The notes beneath the pieces were generated by a model. That model was given only the letters and a program-made list of their open reading frames with translations. It was not told the origin of the DNA and ran no database searches. From Ophioderma brevispina (lineage: Eukaryota; Echinodermata; Ophiuroidea; Amphilepidida; Ophiodermatidae): a DNA stretch of 64,000 nucleotides. The stretch is taken from assembly GCA_023653785.1 (NCBI GenBank), contig JAMKCH010084880.1, positions 1-64,000 of the forward strand. The letters are read 5' to 3'. Positions 36,321 through 48,520 of the stretch are shown here, piece after piece (within the stretch, counting starts at the first letter, position 1; the number at the start of each line of letters is the position of its first letter). A program made the position numbers and the translations under genes.

Positions 36321-37316
36321 TTTTTTTTCAATTTAAGCACTTGAAGTCTGATGAGTCCAGCTGTTTCTTTGGTTCTATAGCAGCCAACTTGTAAAATATA
36401 CGATGCAGAGGAAAGTTTCAGAGTGATTCCTTTTGTGTACCAAAACAGGGCAAGCTACTATGATATATTGATAGGCCCCTGGCCTGCACTTGAATAATTA
36501 ACACATGTTTTTAGAGCGTTCTAGATACATGTGCTTATTAAAACACATGTAAATTTCTGGTGCAATGAATTCTACGCGCTTCTGTGCATCCTGAAAACAT
36601 ATAACATGTAGGCTAATTCTGCAGGCAGCTGCATTGTAACATGGAAACATGTAACAGAGATCAAAGTGCAAACTAAAAGTAATACGCGTAATACTTTGGC
36701 TCCCAGGTCTGTCGATATTTTGGAGATGAAGGGAGGAACAATGTAATAAATATACAAATCAAGATTTATAATAATAAGTTTATGCTGATTTGTACTTCAA
36801 GGAGAAATAGGATGGATCTGAGGACTGAAATACATATGATGAAAATTTTGTTGCTTTGTGTTTTATTATTTTGATTAACTACACTTTGATAACCAAGTAC
36901 GGTGTAGATAGTGACCTATTACATTGACTACAGTCTGATTAATAATTTGTTGGACAGGATTTAACACAAGTGCATGTGGACTGTGTGAGCCAGGAGGAAC
37001 GTCGCACCTCATTTTGCGATGCGTAATTGGACAAAGTATGCACAAATCTCTGCATTAGTTTGTTGCGCTTACACTAGGTGGGCATATCTTGTGTCCAGGT
37101 AATTTTAAATCCTGCTATAGTCCCAGTTGTCAGCAAAAACAAATAAACAAACAAAAAGCAAAAGAAGAACAAGCAAAAACAAATAAACTAAAAACAAAAC
37201 AAAAAACAGACATAAATTTGATAAATTATGTTTTTCTATTTTACAATACGAGTTTATAATTCTCAATATCAACCTGCCTTAAAAATTTGTTGAGAACATG
37301 TGCCTGTGCCTTTGTA
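36321..37316. other. No gene seen; CAAA-rich patch
   Basis: A degenerate CAAAAACAAATAAA repeat occupies about 37133-37210. Nothing else is recognisable. Confidence 0.45.
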
Positions 37317-37440
37317 CGCACACACACACGCACGTACACACACACACATGCACGTACACATGCATGCATGCACACATGCATGCATGCACACACTCACACA
37401 TACATACAGGCACACGCTTATACATACATCACTCACACAC
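37317..37440. repeat. CA/CATG microsatellite
   Basis: (CA)n interspersed with CACGTACA and GCATGCATGCA. The 108-codon frame across it is a repeat translation. Confidence 0.9.
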
Positions 37441-38379
37441 CTGCACACTCACATTTTAGCATAAAACTACAATTGTGCATAAATATTGGTCTATACTACA
37501 TGACATTATTTTTTAGCCCAAATGAGCAAGAGACCCAAATTCAGCTTAAAAAGTTATTTGTGATTGTCAGCGCTGGCCCCTATCTTGTTATCACTGAGGA
37601 ATTATTTTACTAACGCTTCCTCTGCAATCTATTTTTACCTGAGCTATCCACCTTTGGCATTTGCGACTGGGGTGTCTGGGGGCCTCGTATGGCAAAAACG
37701 AACAACACAACAACACAATCTTTCCCATTACATGATGCAGTTTCGGAACATTGCATGCAAGTACTGAAGTAGTCACGAGATAGCGCAAGCAGTAACATGT
37801 GCGCATATAAATTGTATCATAAAATAATAATTTCATAGGCCCTAGATGATTTAATTTGCTGGGTTTTCATCTTTCGTAAATATGCATTTCGGTCATTAAT
37901 ACCCACCAGTAAAAGTGAGGATGTACTCTGGAAAAAAGATACATGTGCGGTTGTGTGTTTAAAGACTTCATAAACCCTGGAATTCCAGGAAAAATAGAGC
38001 AAAACGCTTTGCCAGGGATGGTCTAACATCGGATGTAAAAGTGCAACCTTGTTGCTGTTTCAGTAAATGTGATAGCAGCAGTAGTGAATTTTCGAGTTGA
38101 TGGAGATCCCCACCCAATTTGAAAAACAGGATTTGTCGTTTTAAAGAATTTGAACGAACCAAGCTGGCAAGCTGTCATTCCCGTCAGATTTTAGTTTGCA
38201 TGAAATCTAAAGCTGACAGAAATCGCACCTTATGGTCACACAATCTATTGTTGAAAAAAATCTGTGAAAATCAATTTAAATCAGATCTATAATTACATCA
38301 AATTGATTGAATTGTAGAGTATAGTGATATATTTTCACATTTAGTTAATTTTCACCTTTTTGTGTTGCCAGCATTCTTA
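37441..38379. other. No gene seen
   Basis: Five short overlapping frames on both strands occupy 37564-38162. None has recognisable motifs. Confidence 0.4.
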
Positions 38380-38830
38380 TTTTGCCACACTAGGTATCTG
38401 TCAGTGTAAAAAGGTCAACCATGTTTTGATAGATTTGGATGAAACTTGATCATTTTGACCCATGGGTAGTGGGTTCACCTTTGCATTAACTGGAGTGAGG
38501 TCAGAGGTCATCTAAGAGTCACTCAAGGTCATTGATTTGCAGTTTTGCATCACAAGCACTAGTGCAGGGGCACATACTATTATTTAAGTTCTGTATGTCC
38601 GTTTGTGTGTATGTATGTACATGTGTATGTATGTGAGTGTGTGTTAAAAGTTCGGTTAACCTTTTTCAAATTGCTCATGCATGGACACCTTAACTCCAAT
38701 TGCCACCAAACACAGGCCTAGGTCATAGGTGCACCATAGAGACTTGCATGGCATGGTAGGGTTAAAGGTCACATACCAAGGTCAAAGCTTATTAGAGGTC
38801 AACTAGCCAAGCAAACTATCCAATGTGTCA
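38380..38830. repeat. AGGTCA-rich dispersed repeat, copy 1
   Basis: Contains a GTATGTATGTAC simple core (about 38600-38640) and the phrase CCAAAC..GGTCATAGGTGCACCAT, which is also in the element at 48121-48520. It includes AGGTCAGAGGTCA at 38498-38510 and further AGGTCA half sites. This arrangement matches a DR1 nuclear-receptor element, but it comes with the repeat. Confidence 0.65.
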
Positions 38831-39297
38831 ACAATTATTTTGTAGGCCTTTAACCATCTGAGAACTACCTGCTGATTGGATAAAAAGAATGCTAACTTAT
38901 TTATTCAGCCAATCATAACACTCTAAGAAGTAAGGTGTACTGGAAAAAGATGGGGGAATTATATGAGAAAAATATTTTAAATGAAATTAGTCAGGTAATT
39001 AGCTCATTAGCGTATCAATAACATTCTTGGTATTCTTGAAAAAGATGGGGGAAATTTAGAACCATTCCAAATGGCTAATTAAATGAATAGATCATGAAAT
39101 TAACCAATTAGACACACTGTAAGAAACTGCCAATTTAAGTTTTAATTGTTACAATTGCACTGCATGTATTACAAAGGCTGTTGGTTTTCATGGATCAAAA
39201 ATCGGTGGCACTCTGTACCAGCTGAGCTTACACTAGTTGTTGTCATTTTGATGGGATAAAATTTTCACAAATTTTTCTAGACAAATATTAAAGGCTG
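38831..39297. other. No gene seen; short internal repeat
   Basis: GAAAAAGATGGGGGAA occurs at about 38943 and 39039, each followed by similar AT-rich sequence, suggesting a decayed direct repeat with a period of about 95 bases. Confidence 0.4.
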
Positions 39298-39609
39298 ACT
39301 CAGGAATTTCTCGATAAGGGCGCACTCAATTTTCAATTTTTTTGCATATATACATAATGCTTGTCCATATCATTGTGTGAAGTAACTAAGCTCAAATCGA
39401 AGTCCTTCATATAGAAAATCACAACTTTGTTATAAAATTCCGGATACAGATTTTTTTTTGTTTTATACACGGTATCCTATAGCACTCTGTTATACTGCAT
39501 GGAAGCAAAAAATCTGATTCATCTATAACTTTGGAATTAAGCATTTTTGGTGACTATCTCTATTACTACACAAAAAATTATATTTCAAAATCTCTGAGTC
39601 AGCCTTTAA
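39298..39609. mobile_element. MITE, TTAA-ended, family 'CTGACTCAGAGATTTT', copy 2
   Basis: 312 bp. Ends TTAAAGGCTGACTCAGGAAT and ATCTCTGAGTCAGCCTTTAA. Its interior is the reverse complement of parts of 33316-33680, so the two copies lie in opposite orientation 6 kb apart. Confidence 0.8.
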
Positions 39610-41026
39610 GTGATATATTCACATGTAAGTACAGTGCATTTCTATTTTTATGAATACAGTGTTGAATTGGATACTGTCATGCAATTTCAATGGAAAGTTT
39701 GTACTGGTAAAGCCAGGAGTTTAACACCCATACATCTTCATTTGAGTTGTTCCTCCAGTGGATTGGAAATGAAACATGTCTGTGAAAACCAAGGTTGTAA
39801 AAGAAACTATACAATCTCTGATCAAATCTGACAAATCAGGAATAAAGCTTAAATTTAAGAATGCAGGAAAGCCCTCGTTTAAGTTATTGGGATACACACA
39901 AAAAAGAAAACCTTGAAAAGGTCAAAGAGGTAGGCAGAGCATGGATATTTCTTTTTTTTTTGAAGTGGAAATGTTTGTGTAGATTTATTTTCACTCTTTT
40001 TGCACTTTAAGCAGCTTCCACAAAAATAAAAATGCACAATAAATTTCTTTTGTGAAGGAGATCTATGTAGCTTTGTGTTTATGTAAAGCTCAAAATCGCA
40101 AATTTAAAACAAGCGAAAAACTTTTTAAATCGGCAAAGCACAAAAATTACAGGAAAATGTCCACTATAGCATTACATGTGTATAATGCATTGCTTTTACT
40201 GATGAGGCTGATATTGACTTATTCTTAAGTTGACATTGAATTTAGAACTCATTGTACATGAGCCAAAATCTATGATTGTGCAGTTTTAGCTCAATGTACT
40301 CGGTGAACCTACTAATGATTTTAACAACGGTGAATTGTGAGGGTAGAATCGACCATGACTTAATCAATACAGTTGTTTGTTTGAACACTCGGTGGTCGAT
40401 CGTAAGACACAAAAGCAAATCAACGTTGGCCTTCGCTGATTTGCATGGAGCAGATCAAGATGATATACACTGAAATTTAATAAATTATAAAAATGAATGA
40501 AAAAAAATAATGAATTGTTTAGTTTTAATTGCATTAAGTGTGAGAGCGCAGTTTAAAAAAAATCCCACTTTAGTTCTATTTCGTGTGGCTAAAAATACGA
40601 ACTCAGTCAGACGTAAAACATTTTAGTGAGGATGTCGTAAATTGATTTGACTTTAGCCCTGTCAAGCATAAATGCAAAGTAATGATTGCAGTGTCACAAA
40701 ACATCTTCCTGTCACATACGCAATCGAATTTTAAGTAACTGCACGTAAGCAAAAAGCGTAATGGATTTTGTATCTAGATTTGATATTGTGTGACAAGTAT
40801 GAAATGACTTCAAAGGATTGACCCAAGTCTTGTTTACTTCTTGATTAGTTTTGTTGAAAGGATGGGCTTGGATCAGTAAGGGCCCTTGTTCTAAAACTGT
40901 TTGTGATTTTCTACACCAGATTTTAAAGCCACCATCAGTCATAAATATATTCTTCCCATAATTCATATTTTACTTGCCTCGGAGGCATTATTTTTTAACA
41001 TCTTACCCTTTATTTCTTAATTATTG

Positions 41027-41375
41027 TTAAAGGTGGGTGACCCGAACATGGTCTGAATTTTTCATACAATGTTTTCTCCCTCACAAGAAAGCATATCACA
41101 ATATACATCTTATTACAAATTTTAAGTCAAATTAGTCCAGCTGTTTGGATAGTAGAAGCAAAGATGTGTACTAAATTGGCCCATAGGACAGTGTGTGTTA
41201 ATGGTATACCACATTTGGAAACGTTTTTGTTCATAAAATCAAAAGGAAACATTTCCTGGGCCTAAAATTTCACTGGGGTTTTGAGAAAATATGAACTTTT
41301 TTCTGATACCAAAATCTCAATTTTGATGGAGTAAAGTGGAGGGACGAGGTTCTTGATTGGGACACCCACCTTCAA
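41027..41375. mobile_element. MITE, TTAA-ended, family 'GTGGGTGACCC', unit A
   Basis: 349 bp. The left end TTAAAGGTGGGTGACCCGA pairs with the right end TTGGGACACCCACCTTCAA. It was duplicated together with its surroundings as 43371-43720, and a diverged relative lacking clear ends lies at 50821-51060. Confidence 0.75.
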
Positions 41376-42023
41376 GTGTAAATACAGACAAAACATTGTG
41401 AGGCTAACATTTCAAGAATGGTCATTTATAAACAGGGTATGACTCTGCACAGTAGGTAACGGTATGCTAATGAATGAAATTTGACTTCGACTGAAATTAT
41501 GGGTTGTATTTGTTTACATTTTGAAAAGCAAGACACTGATGATAGCTTTAAAAAGAGCAAAAATTATTGTTTTTATTGAATTACATCTATGCAAAGCAGT
41601 GTAGTGGTCATTAAATTTGGTGTATTTCCAAGACTTGGCCTGTGTTAATATACATGTGATGGGTGTGGGTGTGTATAGAACTTGTATGCATGCATTCATG
41701 TGTGAACTTGCATGTGTTCTTGTGTTTGTCTCATTGTCGATATGATCAGGGGCTCTTCTGTGTGGCTTTAACTTTCTTTGATTGAACAGCGATATCGTCA
41801 CCCACACTGAACAAGTAACAAGAAACGTCAAGTAGCTACATTCACTTGGCGAAACCGATCCAAGGTTGTTTGCCTTCAATTTGCATATTGCAATCATTGC
41901 CGCTGTAGACGACAATTTGAGATATGGATGAATGATAATGGCCGGGCAGATACACCTGCACTGAGACTGCTAATAATAAGATAACAGGAAGGAGTGTGAC
42001 AAAAGATCACATGACTGGTATTC

Positions 42024-42150
42024 TTAAAGGGAGTCTAACTTTAGATCCAGGTTTAAACCAGGGTTAGTCCTACATGGAGGGACCTTTTTTTCTCTCAACT
42101 TACATGGAAAGTGTGATACTACAGGTGCTGTAAGTAAGAAAACTTTTCAA
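42024..42150 (+). mobile_element. Truncated left end of 'GGGAGTCTAACTTTAGA' MITE
   Basis: Starts TTAAAGGGAGTCTAACTTTA and runs about 125 bases before the second duplication unit begins. The full version is at 44387-45194. This places the duplication breakpoint inside the transposon. Confidence 0.75.
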
Positions 42151-44490
42151 TCTCTTGATCAAATCTGACAAATCAGGAATAAAGCTTAAATTTAAGAATG
42201 CAGGAAAGCCCTCGTTAAGTTATTGGGATACCACAAAAATAAAACCTTGAAAAGGTCAAAGGTCAAAAAACGTCAAATTAAAAAAAACATAGATTTTTTA
42301 AAAGGTGAAATGTTTGTGTAGATTATTTTCAAACGTACTTTTTTTTGCACTTTAAGCACTTCCCACAAAATAAAATGCACAATAAATTTCTTTGAAGGGC
42401 GATCTATGTAGATTTGTGTTTATGTAAAGCTCAAATCGCCAATTTTAAAACAAGCGAAAACTTTTTAAATCGGGCAACGCACAACAATTACGGAAAATGT
42501 CCACTATAAGCAATTACAGTTATCGCTGCATTGCTTTTTACTGATGATGCGATATTGACTTATTCCTTACGTTGACATTGAAGTTAGAACTCATTGTAAC
42601 ATGAGCCAACTCTATCTATGATTGTGCATGTTAGCTCATTTACTCCGGTGAACCTACTAATGATTTTAACAACGGTGAATTGTGAGGGTAGAATCACCAT
42701 AGATCTTATCAATACAGTTTTTGTTTGAACACCTCGTGGATCGCTCGGAACGACCCACAAGCAAATCAACCGTTGCCTTTGCTGATTTGCATGGAGCATA
42801 TCAGAGATAACACTGATGTAATAAATTATAAAATGACCTGAAAAAAATAATGAATTGTTTAGTTTAATTGCATTAAGTGTGAGGGCGCAGTTTTAAAACA
42901 ATCCCACTTTCCGTTCTATTTTCGTGTGGCTAAAAATACGAACTCAGTCAGACGTAAAACATTTTAGTGAGGATGTCGGTAAATTGAGTTGACTTTAGCC
43001 CTGTCCAGCCATGATGCAATATATTGCGGTGTCACAAAACATTTCCGTCACATACACTGCAATCGAATTTTAAGTACTGCAACTAAGCAAAAAGCGTAAT
43101 GGATTTTTGTAATCTCGATTTGATATTTGTGGACAATTATGAAATGACTTGAAAGGATTGACTCAAGTCTTGTTTAACTTCTTGATTAGTTTTTGTTGAA
43201 AGGATGGGCTTGGATCAGTAAGGGCCCTTGTTCTAAAACCGGTTTGTTATTTTCTAACCCCAGATTTTAAACCACCATAGTCTAAATATATTCTTCCCCC
43301 TAATTCATATTTTACTTGCCTCGGAGGCATTATTTTTTTGTGTCTGTGCTGTACCCTTTTCTTATTATTGTTAAGGTGGGTGACCCGAACATGGTCTGAT
43401 TTTTCATACAATGTTTTCTTCCTCCCAAGAAGAGCATATCACAATAGACATCTTATACAACATTTTTAAGTCAATTAGTCCCGCTTTTTTGGGAATTAGA
43501 GCAAAGATGTGTACGAATTGGCCATAGGACAGTGTGTGTTAATGGTAAATCCAACATTTGGAACGTTGTTGTTTCATAAAATCAAAAGGAAACATTCCTG
43601 GGGCCTAAAATTTCACTGGGGGTTTTGAGAAAAATATGAACTTTTTTCTGATCACAAAATCTCAATTTTGATAGAGTAAAGTGGAGGGACGAGGTTCTTG
43701 ATCGGGACACCCACCTCTAAGTGTAAATACAGACAAACATTGTGAGGCTAACGACCTGTGCCGGGGGAAGTGTCATTTATAAACCGGGTATGATTCTGCA
43801 CGTAGGTAACCGGTAATGCTAATGCATGAATTTGACTTCGACTGAATTATGGGTTTGGTATTTGTTTACATTTTGAAAAGCAAGAACCTGATGTACTTTA
43901 ACAAAGAGCATAAATTTTGTTTTTTAATATGGCATTAACATCTACGGGCAAAGCGGTGAGTGGTCATTAGTTTGTGTATTTCCAATACTTGGCCTGTATT
44001 AATATACATGTGAGGGGTGTGGGTGGGTATAACCTATGTATGCCTGCATTCATTTGTGAACTTGCATGTTGTTCTTGTGTTTGTCTCATTGTCGATATGA
44101 TCAGGGGCTCTTCTGTGTGGCTGCTTTTAACTTTCTTTTTGATTGAAACAGCTATAGATCGTCACCCACACTGAACACGTAACAAGAAACGTCAAGTAGC
44201 TACATTCCTTGGCGAAAACCCGATCCAGGTTTTTGCCTTCAATTTGCATATGCTTATCATTGCCGCTGTAGAAGACAATTTGAAATAGGATTGAATGAGA
44301 ATGGCCGGGCAGATACACCTGCACTGAGACTGGCTAATAATAAGATACAGAAGGAGTGTTTTCAAAAGATCCACATGACGGTATGCTTAAAGGGAGTCTA
44401 ACTTTAGATTCAGTCTAAACAGGGTTAGTCCTACATCAGTGGACATTTTTTCCGCTCAAATTACTTTGAAAGTGTGATGTTATACGGATG
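42151..44490 (+). repeat. 2.3-kb tandem duplication, unit B
   Basis: Second copy of 39805-42150, head to tail. It differs mostly by single-base gains and losses, many in homopolymers, for example GTTTAAGTT versus GTTAAGTT and TTTTTTTGCAC versus TTTTTGCAC, plus a few patches of unrelated sequence (about 43340). That pattern suggests uncorrected long-read sequence rather than ordinary divergence. Confidence 0.92.
43371..43720. mobile_element. MITE, TTAA-ended, family 'GTGGGTGACCC', unit B
   Basis: 350-bp copy of 41027-41375 carried in the second duplication unit. The left end has lost one A (TTAAGGTGGG) and the right end reads CCACCTCTAA. Confidence 0.75.
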
Positions 44491-45194
44491 CTTATAATGA
44501 GAAACTTCTCATGGATGGGCCATTCGGGCCCATCCATGAAATGTTCTATCTTATACACTTATCTATACTTAAAATTAAAGGTATCCCTTCATGAGGACTA
44601 AGCCTGGTTTAAAGCAGCCTGGCAACATTTTCCACACAAATTGAATTCTTCAATTTGCTCCTCAATGGATAGTCTAGGCCATTGGAAAACAAGATATATT
44701 TTACACCTAAAACTACCATACCCCAAACAGATCGGGACATTTGTATGAGGATAAAGACATCCAGGTAATGTGTAGTAGTCCACTTTTTTTAAGTTTCTAT
44801 AACTTTATCAACAAATGTGGTATATTTACATTAATATTTTTTTTGACTTTACTCACTGGTTTTTAATTTTTAACACCACAAAAGGTTATAGACCGATCAA
44901 ACAGTGTGCATAGCGTGAGAAACGGGCATACGGCGTCGTGTTCTTGTGTTAAACGCCATTTTCGTCGGCGCTGAATTTTAGCAGCGACCTAATTATAAAC
45001 GTTCTGTTTAACCCATAAGGAAGCTGATTTTGGCTTAATCATTTTGGGTAAGGGCTTTTGTATATAAAAGCCTTACAACAACAAAACCCCAAGCAAAATA
45101 TCGATTTTTGAAAATCGGGGCTTGAGGACACTATTTTTTCAAATGTGCCAGTGTCTCTTTAAAAAACTTGGGTCTAAAGTGAGACTCCCTTTAA
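44387..45194. mobile_element. 808-bp TTAA-ended element 'GGGAGTCTAACTTTAGA'
   Basis: Ends TTAAAGGGAGTCTAACTTTA and TAAAGTGAGACTCCCTTTAA are inverted repeats with one mismatch. It is longer than the other TTAA-ended elements. The interior contains a GC-richer patch at about 44900-45000 and a perfect 12-bp hairpin at 44510-44538. No transposase frame. Confidence 0.72.
44510..44538. repeat. Perfect 12-bp hairpin
   Basis: CATGGATGGGCC (44510-44521) and GGCCCATCCATG (44527-44538) pair perfectly around a 5-base loop. It is placed just where homology with duplication unit A ends. Confidence 0.7.
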
Positions 45195-48120
45195 GGATAC
45201 CATCCTAATAACTCTTAAGATAATTGAATTAGGGTGTGGGTGATAGGGCTATTTTACCTGTTACCCTCTTTTACTTGAAGCATTAGTACAAGTACATGAA
45301 CTTAATTGCGTTAGTTCAAAAAGGGACAACTTTGGTCATGTAATGCAATAGGTCCTTTAAGTGCAATAGCTGCCAGTTGTCAGAGATCCCTCAAACATAC
45401 TATTATGCAGTTCTTTGGTTATGGGCTGTTGGAAATGGTTCTTCAGGTGCACAGTTTCAATTTAAATCATAAGTCTATATTCATTCTGTGGTGTTTATTC
45501 CATTTTTAACTCCGTCTGATTAAAAAAACAACCCTAATAACCTATAACTGTTCCATTGCTTTGTGATATGGTGTTTTTTAAGTAATGGTATAATCGCTTC
45601 TCGATCATTTTGTGATTTGAAGTTGGGCCCCCCCCCCCACTAACGTTTTGGAAAGTTGTACACATGTGATTTTATTTAGACATCAAAACAGTGGAGTTTC
45701 CTTTACTGGCTCATGAATTAGAAAACAACATCATATACCTCTGTAATCTTTGAGAACATCGAACCACCGGCGTATACCAGACCTCACGTTTTGAGGTGGT
45801 CTCCCCGGGGTGGAATGGCCTCTATAGCTGAAAATGGCGATTTTGCATGTTTTGGCATGTACCCGGGGGAATGCAACCCCAAAAGCACCCACAAGATCCG
45901 CCCGCCACTGAAACATTGAAAATTCTGACTTGGAAAAATGTGAATTCATCAGGGCCAAACAAATCATGAGATTTACAACCCGTTAGCCGATTTTATATTT
46001 TAAAAGATCACATAAGATAAAAAATGGTAATGATCATCTAAGCTTAAACACCTTGACGCTCTATTAGGTCAAATACCCTTTGCATTGTAATTATCTTGCT
46101 TTCTTCCTTCTATTCTCCAACTCAAGTAATGTTGATGATACAGATTGCTTTTACAAATCACAGCCCTTTATTCCTCCGGACGGAAATTACAAGACGTTTC
46201 ATGTGTCAGTACGGTCCCGTCTGAGATTATTAAAGCTTGGCTTGGTCGATTTCCTTTAAATCAAACCAAAACGTAGGGAGGTTTTTAGCTAAAGTCTAAG
46301 CAATGGATGGCCCTAAATGTCAAAGAGATTTGAAGTATATGTACCGTTTGAAAATCAAAAGTTAATATATGTCAGATAAGGCACTATTAGTGGGAAGTAT
46401 TCTCAAGTACAAAAACATCGTAGAGAAATGGAAGAGTGCCGTAATCCAAATCGCCCATTACTTATTATAGGAGTAGTATACCTGTAGACATTATGGACAT
46501 GAAAAGATCTCTATATACTCTATGTAATCCAACTTGATTAGTTAAAGCATTTTGTAAAATTAACCATTGCTGTATTACAAGGCCAGTGAAAGTCATGTTA
46601 TTCCTTCATTTTATTAAAACAAAGCTAAGTTTAACGTTTGTGTTACCGACCGAACAAAATCAGAAAGAAACGCAACATTGGGAAGAGAAAGTGCGAAACT
46701 CGGATGGAGAAAAGGCGGGAATGGTAGTAAAAAAAGGGGTAAAAAAAGGCCCCGGTTTGTGTACCGTTTCATTTCTGTGCATCATTGATTCCTGTATTTT
46801 GGAACTTGAGATCATGAAAAAAATCATACATCTGTCACCCCTAGAAGCAGCGAACAACACTAATGATTTTTGGCTGTGTTAACATTCCCCCCCCCCCCCC
46901 CCCCCGGCTACAAGCTAGCACTGATTGTTGCATTTATGAATTGAAATAACATACTGGCACAATTGTTAATTTAAAATTCTGACCAAATACGAACCATTGA
47001 CCCAATTTTCAGCATATAGGCCTAAAGTCTTCAATCTTTGATAGGATACCTTGAACCCCAACCCCATCTGTAAATATTTGTGCCAACCAGTTTGAAGGGA
47101 GAACTAACAATGTGATTTTGTAATCCCTGGTACTGATACTTTGTAACATTAATTGATATGTCCCAAAATGGATCCCATTTCATTTGATCCTAACAGTAAA
47201 CGAACTCCTTCAGCCTAAATCTCAGGTAAATGAGAAAAATAGTGCTTGCGCTTCTTCAGATACCAAAAGTTGACCGTCTTCCGTTGAATAACTCTGTTGG
47301 TCTGGGGACGAGGCTATATTGCGATCAACCATGGCCTTTAAAATTGCATGGAGATTAAATCTAAGTGCAAGTTACTAATGGCAATATTTGTTTATTATGA
47401 TGTTGGATCTCATGCTACCTGTTAAAACATTGTCTTTGGTCAAACCTGCAATAACATACATGGTACAAGATATCACTCACTGGCTTGCCTTGATCAATGC
47501 CAATGTTACTTGGTTGCGTAAATTTTATTCGGTTGTCATATAGCTAATGTATTTGCATTGTAAAATATGCCTCATTTTGAACGATTCTGTTGTGCATCAA
47601 TGATTCTTGTAGTGTGCAATTTTGCTGCTACAACATGAAAACAAAATTTTCCTTGTGCAGTTTGTTGTGTCAGTAATACTGTGCTGTGTTGGTTTTCAAT
47701 TTTAGATTATGCACTGCTATTTATATTTTTTTAATAAAATTTAAGTTTTTTAAGGTTTTTTAATTTTTAGCATTGTTTCAAGGGAACATGTTATAGGGGT
47801 AAAATAATACTGAAAATAGACCGTCTCTACCTGTATGCACATAGGTTTGCTACTACGTCTGTAATTGGTTAATTATATGTTTTTCACCATATAAGCAGTC
47901 TTAAGAATTATGGGTGCTTGTCCGAAGGTAATATCATGTAATCATGAGCAAATCGGATCTCTTGTAAGAATTGTGGTATGGTTTACATTTATATGGAAGC
48001 AGTATTTTGATTGGTTGCTCAGAGGACCATATTTTTGTGTCGTCTAAAAGGAGACAATCAGACACACCGTATCATAGGTGTTTGTTCTCATAATTAATCA
48101 ATTAGCTGGTAGTGCCTATG
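45195..48120. other. No gene seen; G/C homopolymers
   Basis: Holds C runs at 45628-45638 and 46887-46905. The 98-codon plus-strand frame at 46586-46882 ends just before the longer C run and is open on the opposite strand as well; I do not call it. Confidence 0.4.
46887..46905 (+). repeat. Poly-C tract (19 C)
   Basis: Longest homopolymer C run in the window. Confidence 0.92.
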
Positions 48121-48520
48121 GGGTTATTTGTGGGCCGCCAGCTTTAGCTGGAGGACCACTTAGCAATCCGTGTGTGTGTGGATGTATGTATGTGTGTGTC
48201 ACTAAATTGTTAAGTTTTTTTTAAATCGACCTCAATTGAAAAGTTGAAGTTCAATTGGAACCAAACTTGTGTCATAGGTGCACCATGCGATCCTCATATG
48301 TTGATGAGGTCAAAGGTCATGTGCCAAGGTACAAAGGTCCATGGTAGGTCAAGTTGAAAAATGGGCGAAAATTAAATTGACTAAATTGAAAAATTGAAGT
48401 TAATTTGAACCAAACTTGTGTCATAGGTGCACCATGCGATCCTCATATGTTGATGAGGTCAAAGGTCATGTGCCAGGGTAAAAGGTTTCAGGGGCGGCCC
48501 ACAGCTTATATTATTTGAAT
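48121..48520. repeat. AGGTCA-rich dispersed repeat, copy 2
   Basis: Outer words TGGGCCGCC (48131-48139) and GGCGGCCCA (48493-48501) are inverted repeats. Inside, a block of about 100 bases (CCAAACTTGTGTCATAGGTG .. AAAGGTCATGTGCCA) is present twice with a 149-base offset. Each copy contains a perfect AGGTCAAAGGTCA (48307-48319 and 48456-48468), the DR1 arrangement. A GTGTGTGTGGATGTATGTATG core follows the left end. The word GCGAGCGCGAAGCC lies just outside the right end, at about 48526-48539. Confidence 0.75.

Larger units (their letters stand above)
39805..42150 (+). repeat. 2.3-kb tandem duplication, unit A
   Basis: From AATCTCTGATCAAATCTGAC onward, this unit is colinear with 42151-44490 for more than 2.3 kb. 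Blocks include CTCGGTGAACCTACTAATGA, CTTGATTAGTTTTGTTG and the TTAA-ended element at 41027. It ends inside the first about 120 bases of another TTAA-ended element (left end at 42024). Homologous frames, such as 40276-40473 in A versus 42584-42799 in B, are not conserved between the copies, which argues against coding. Confidence 0.92.
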
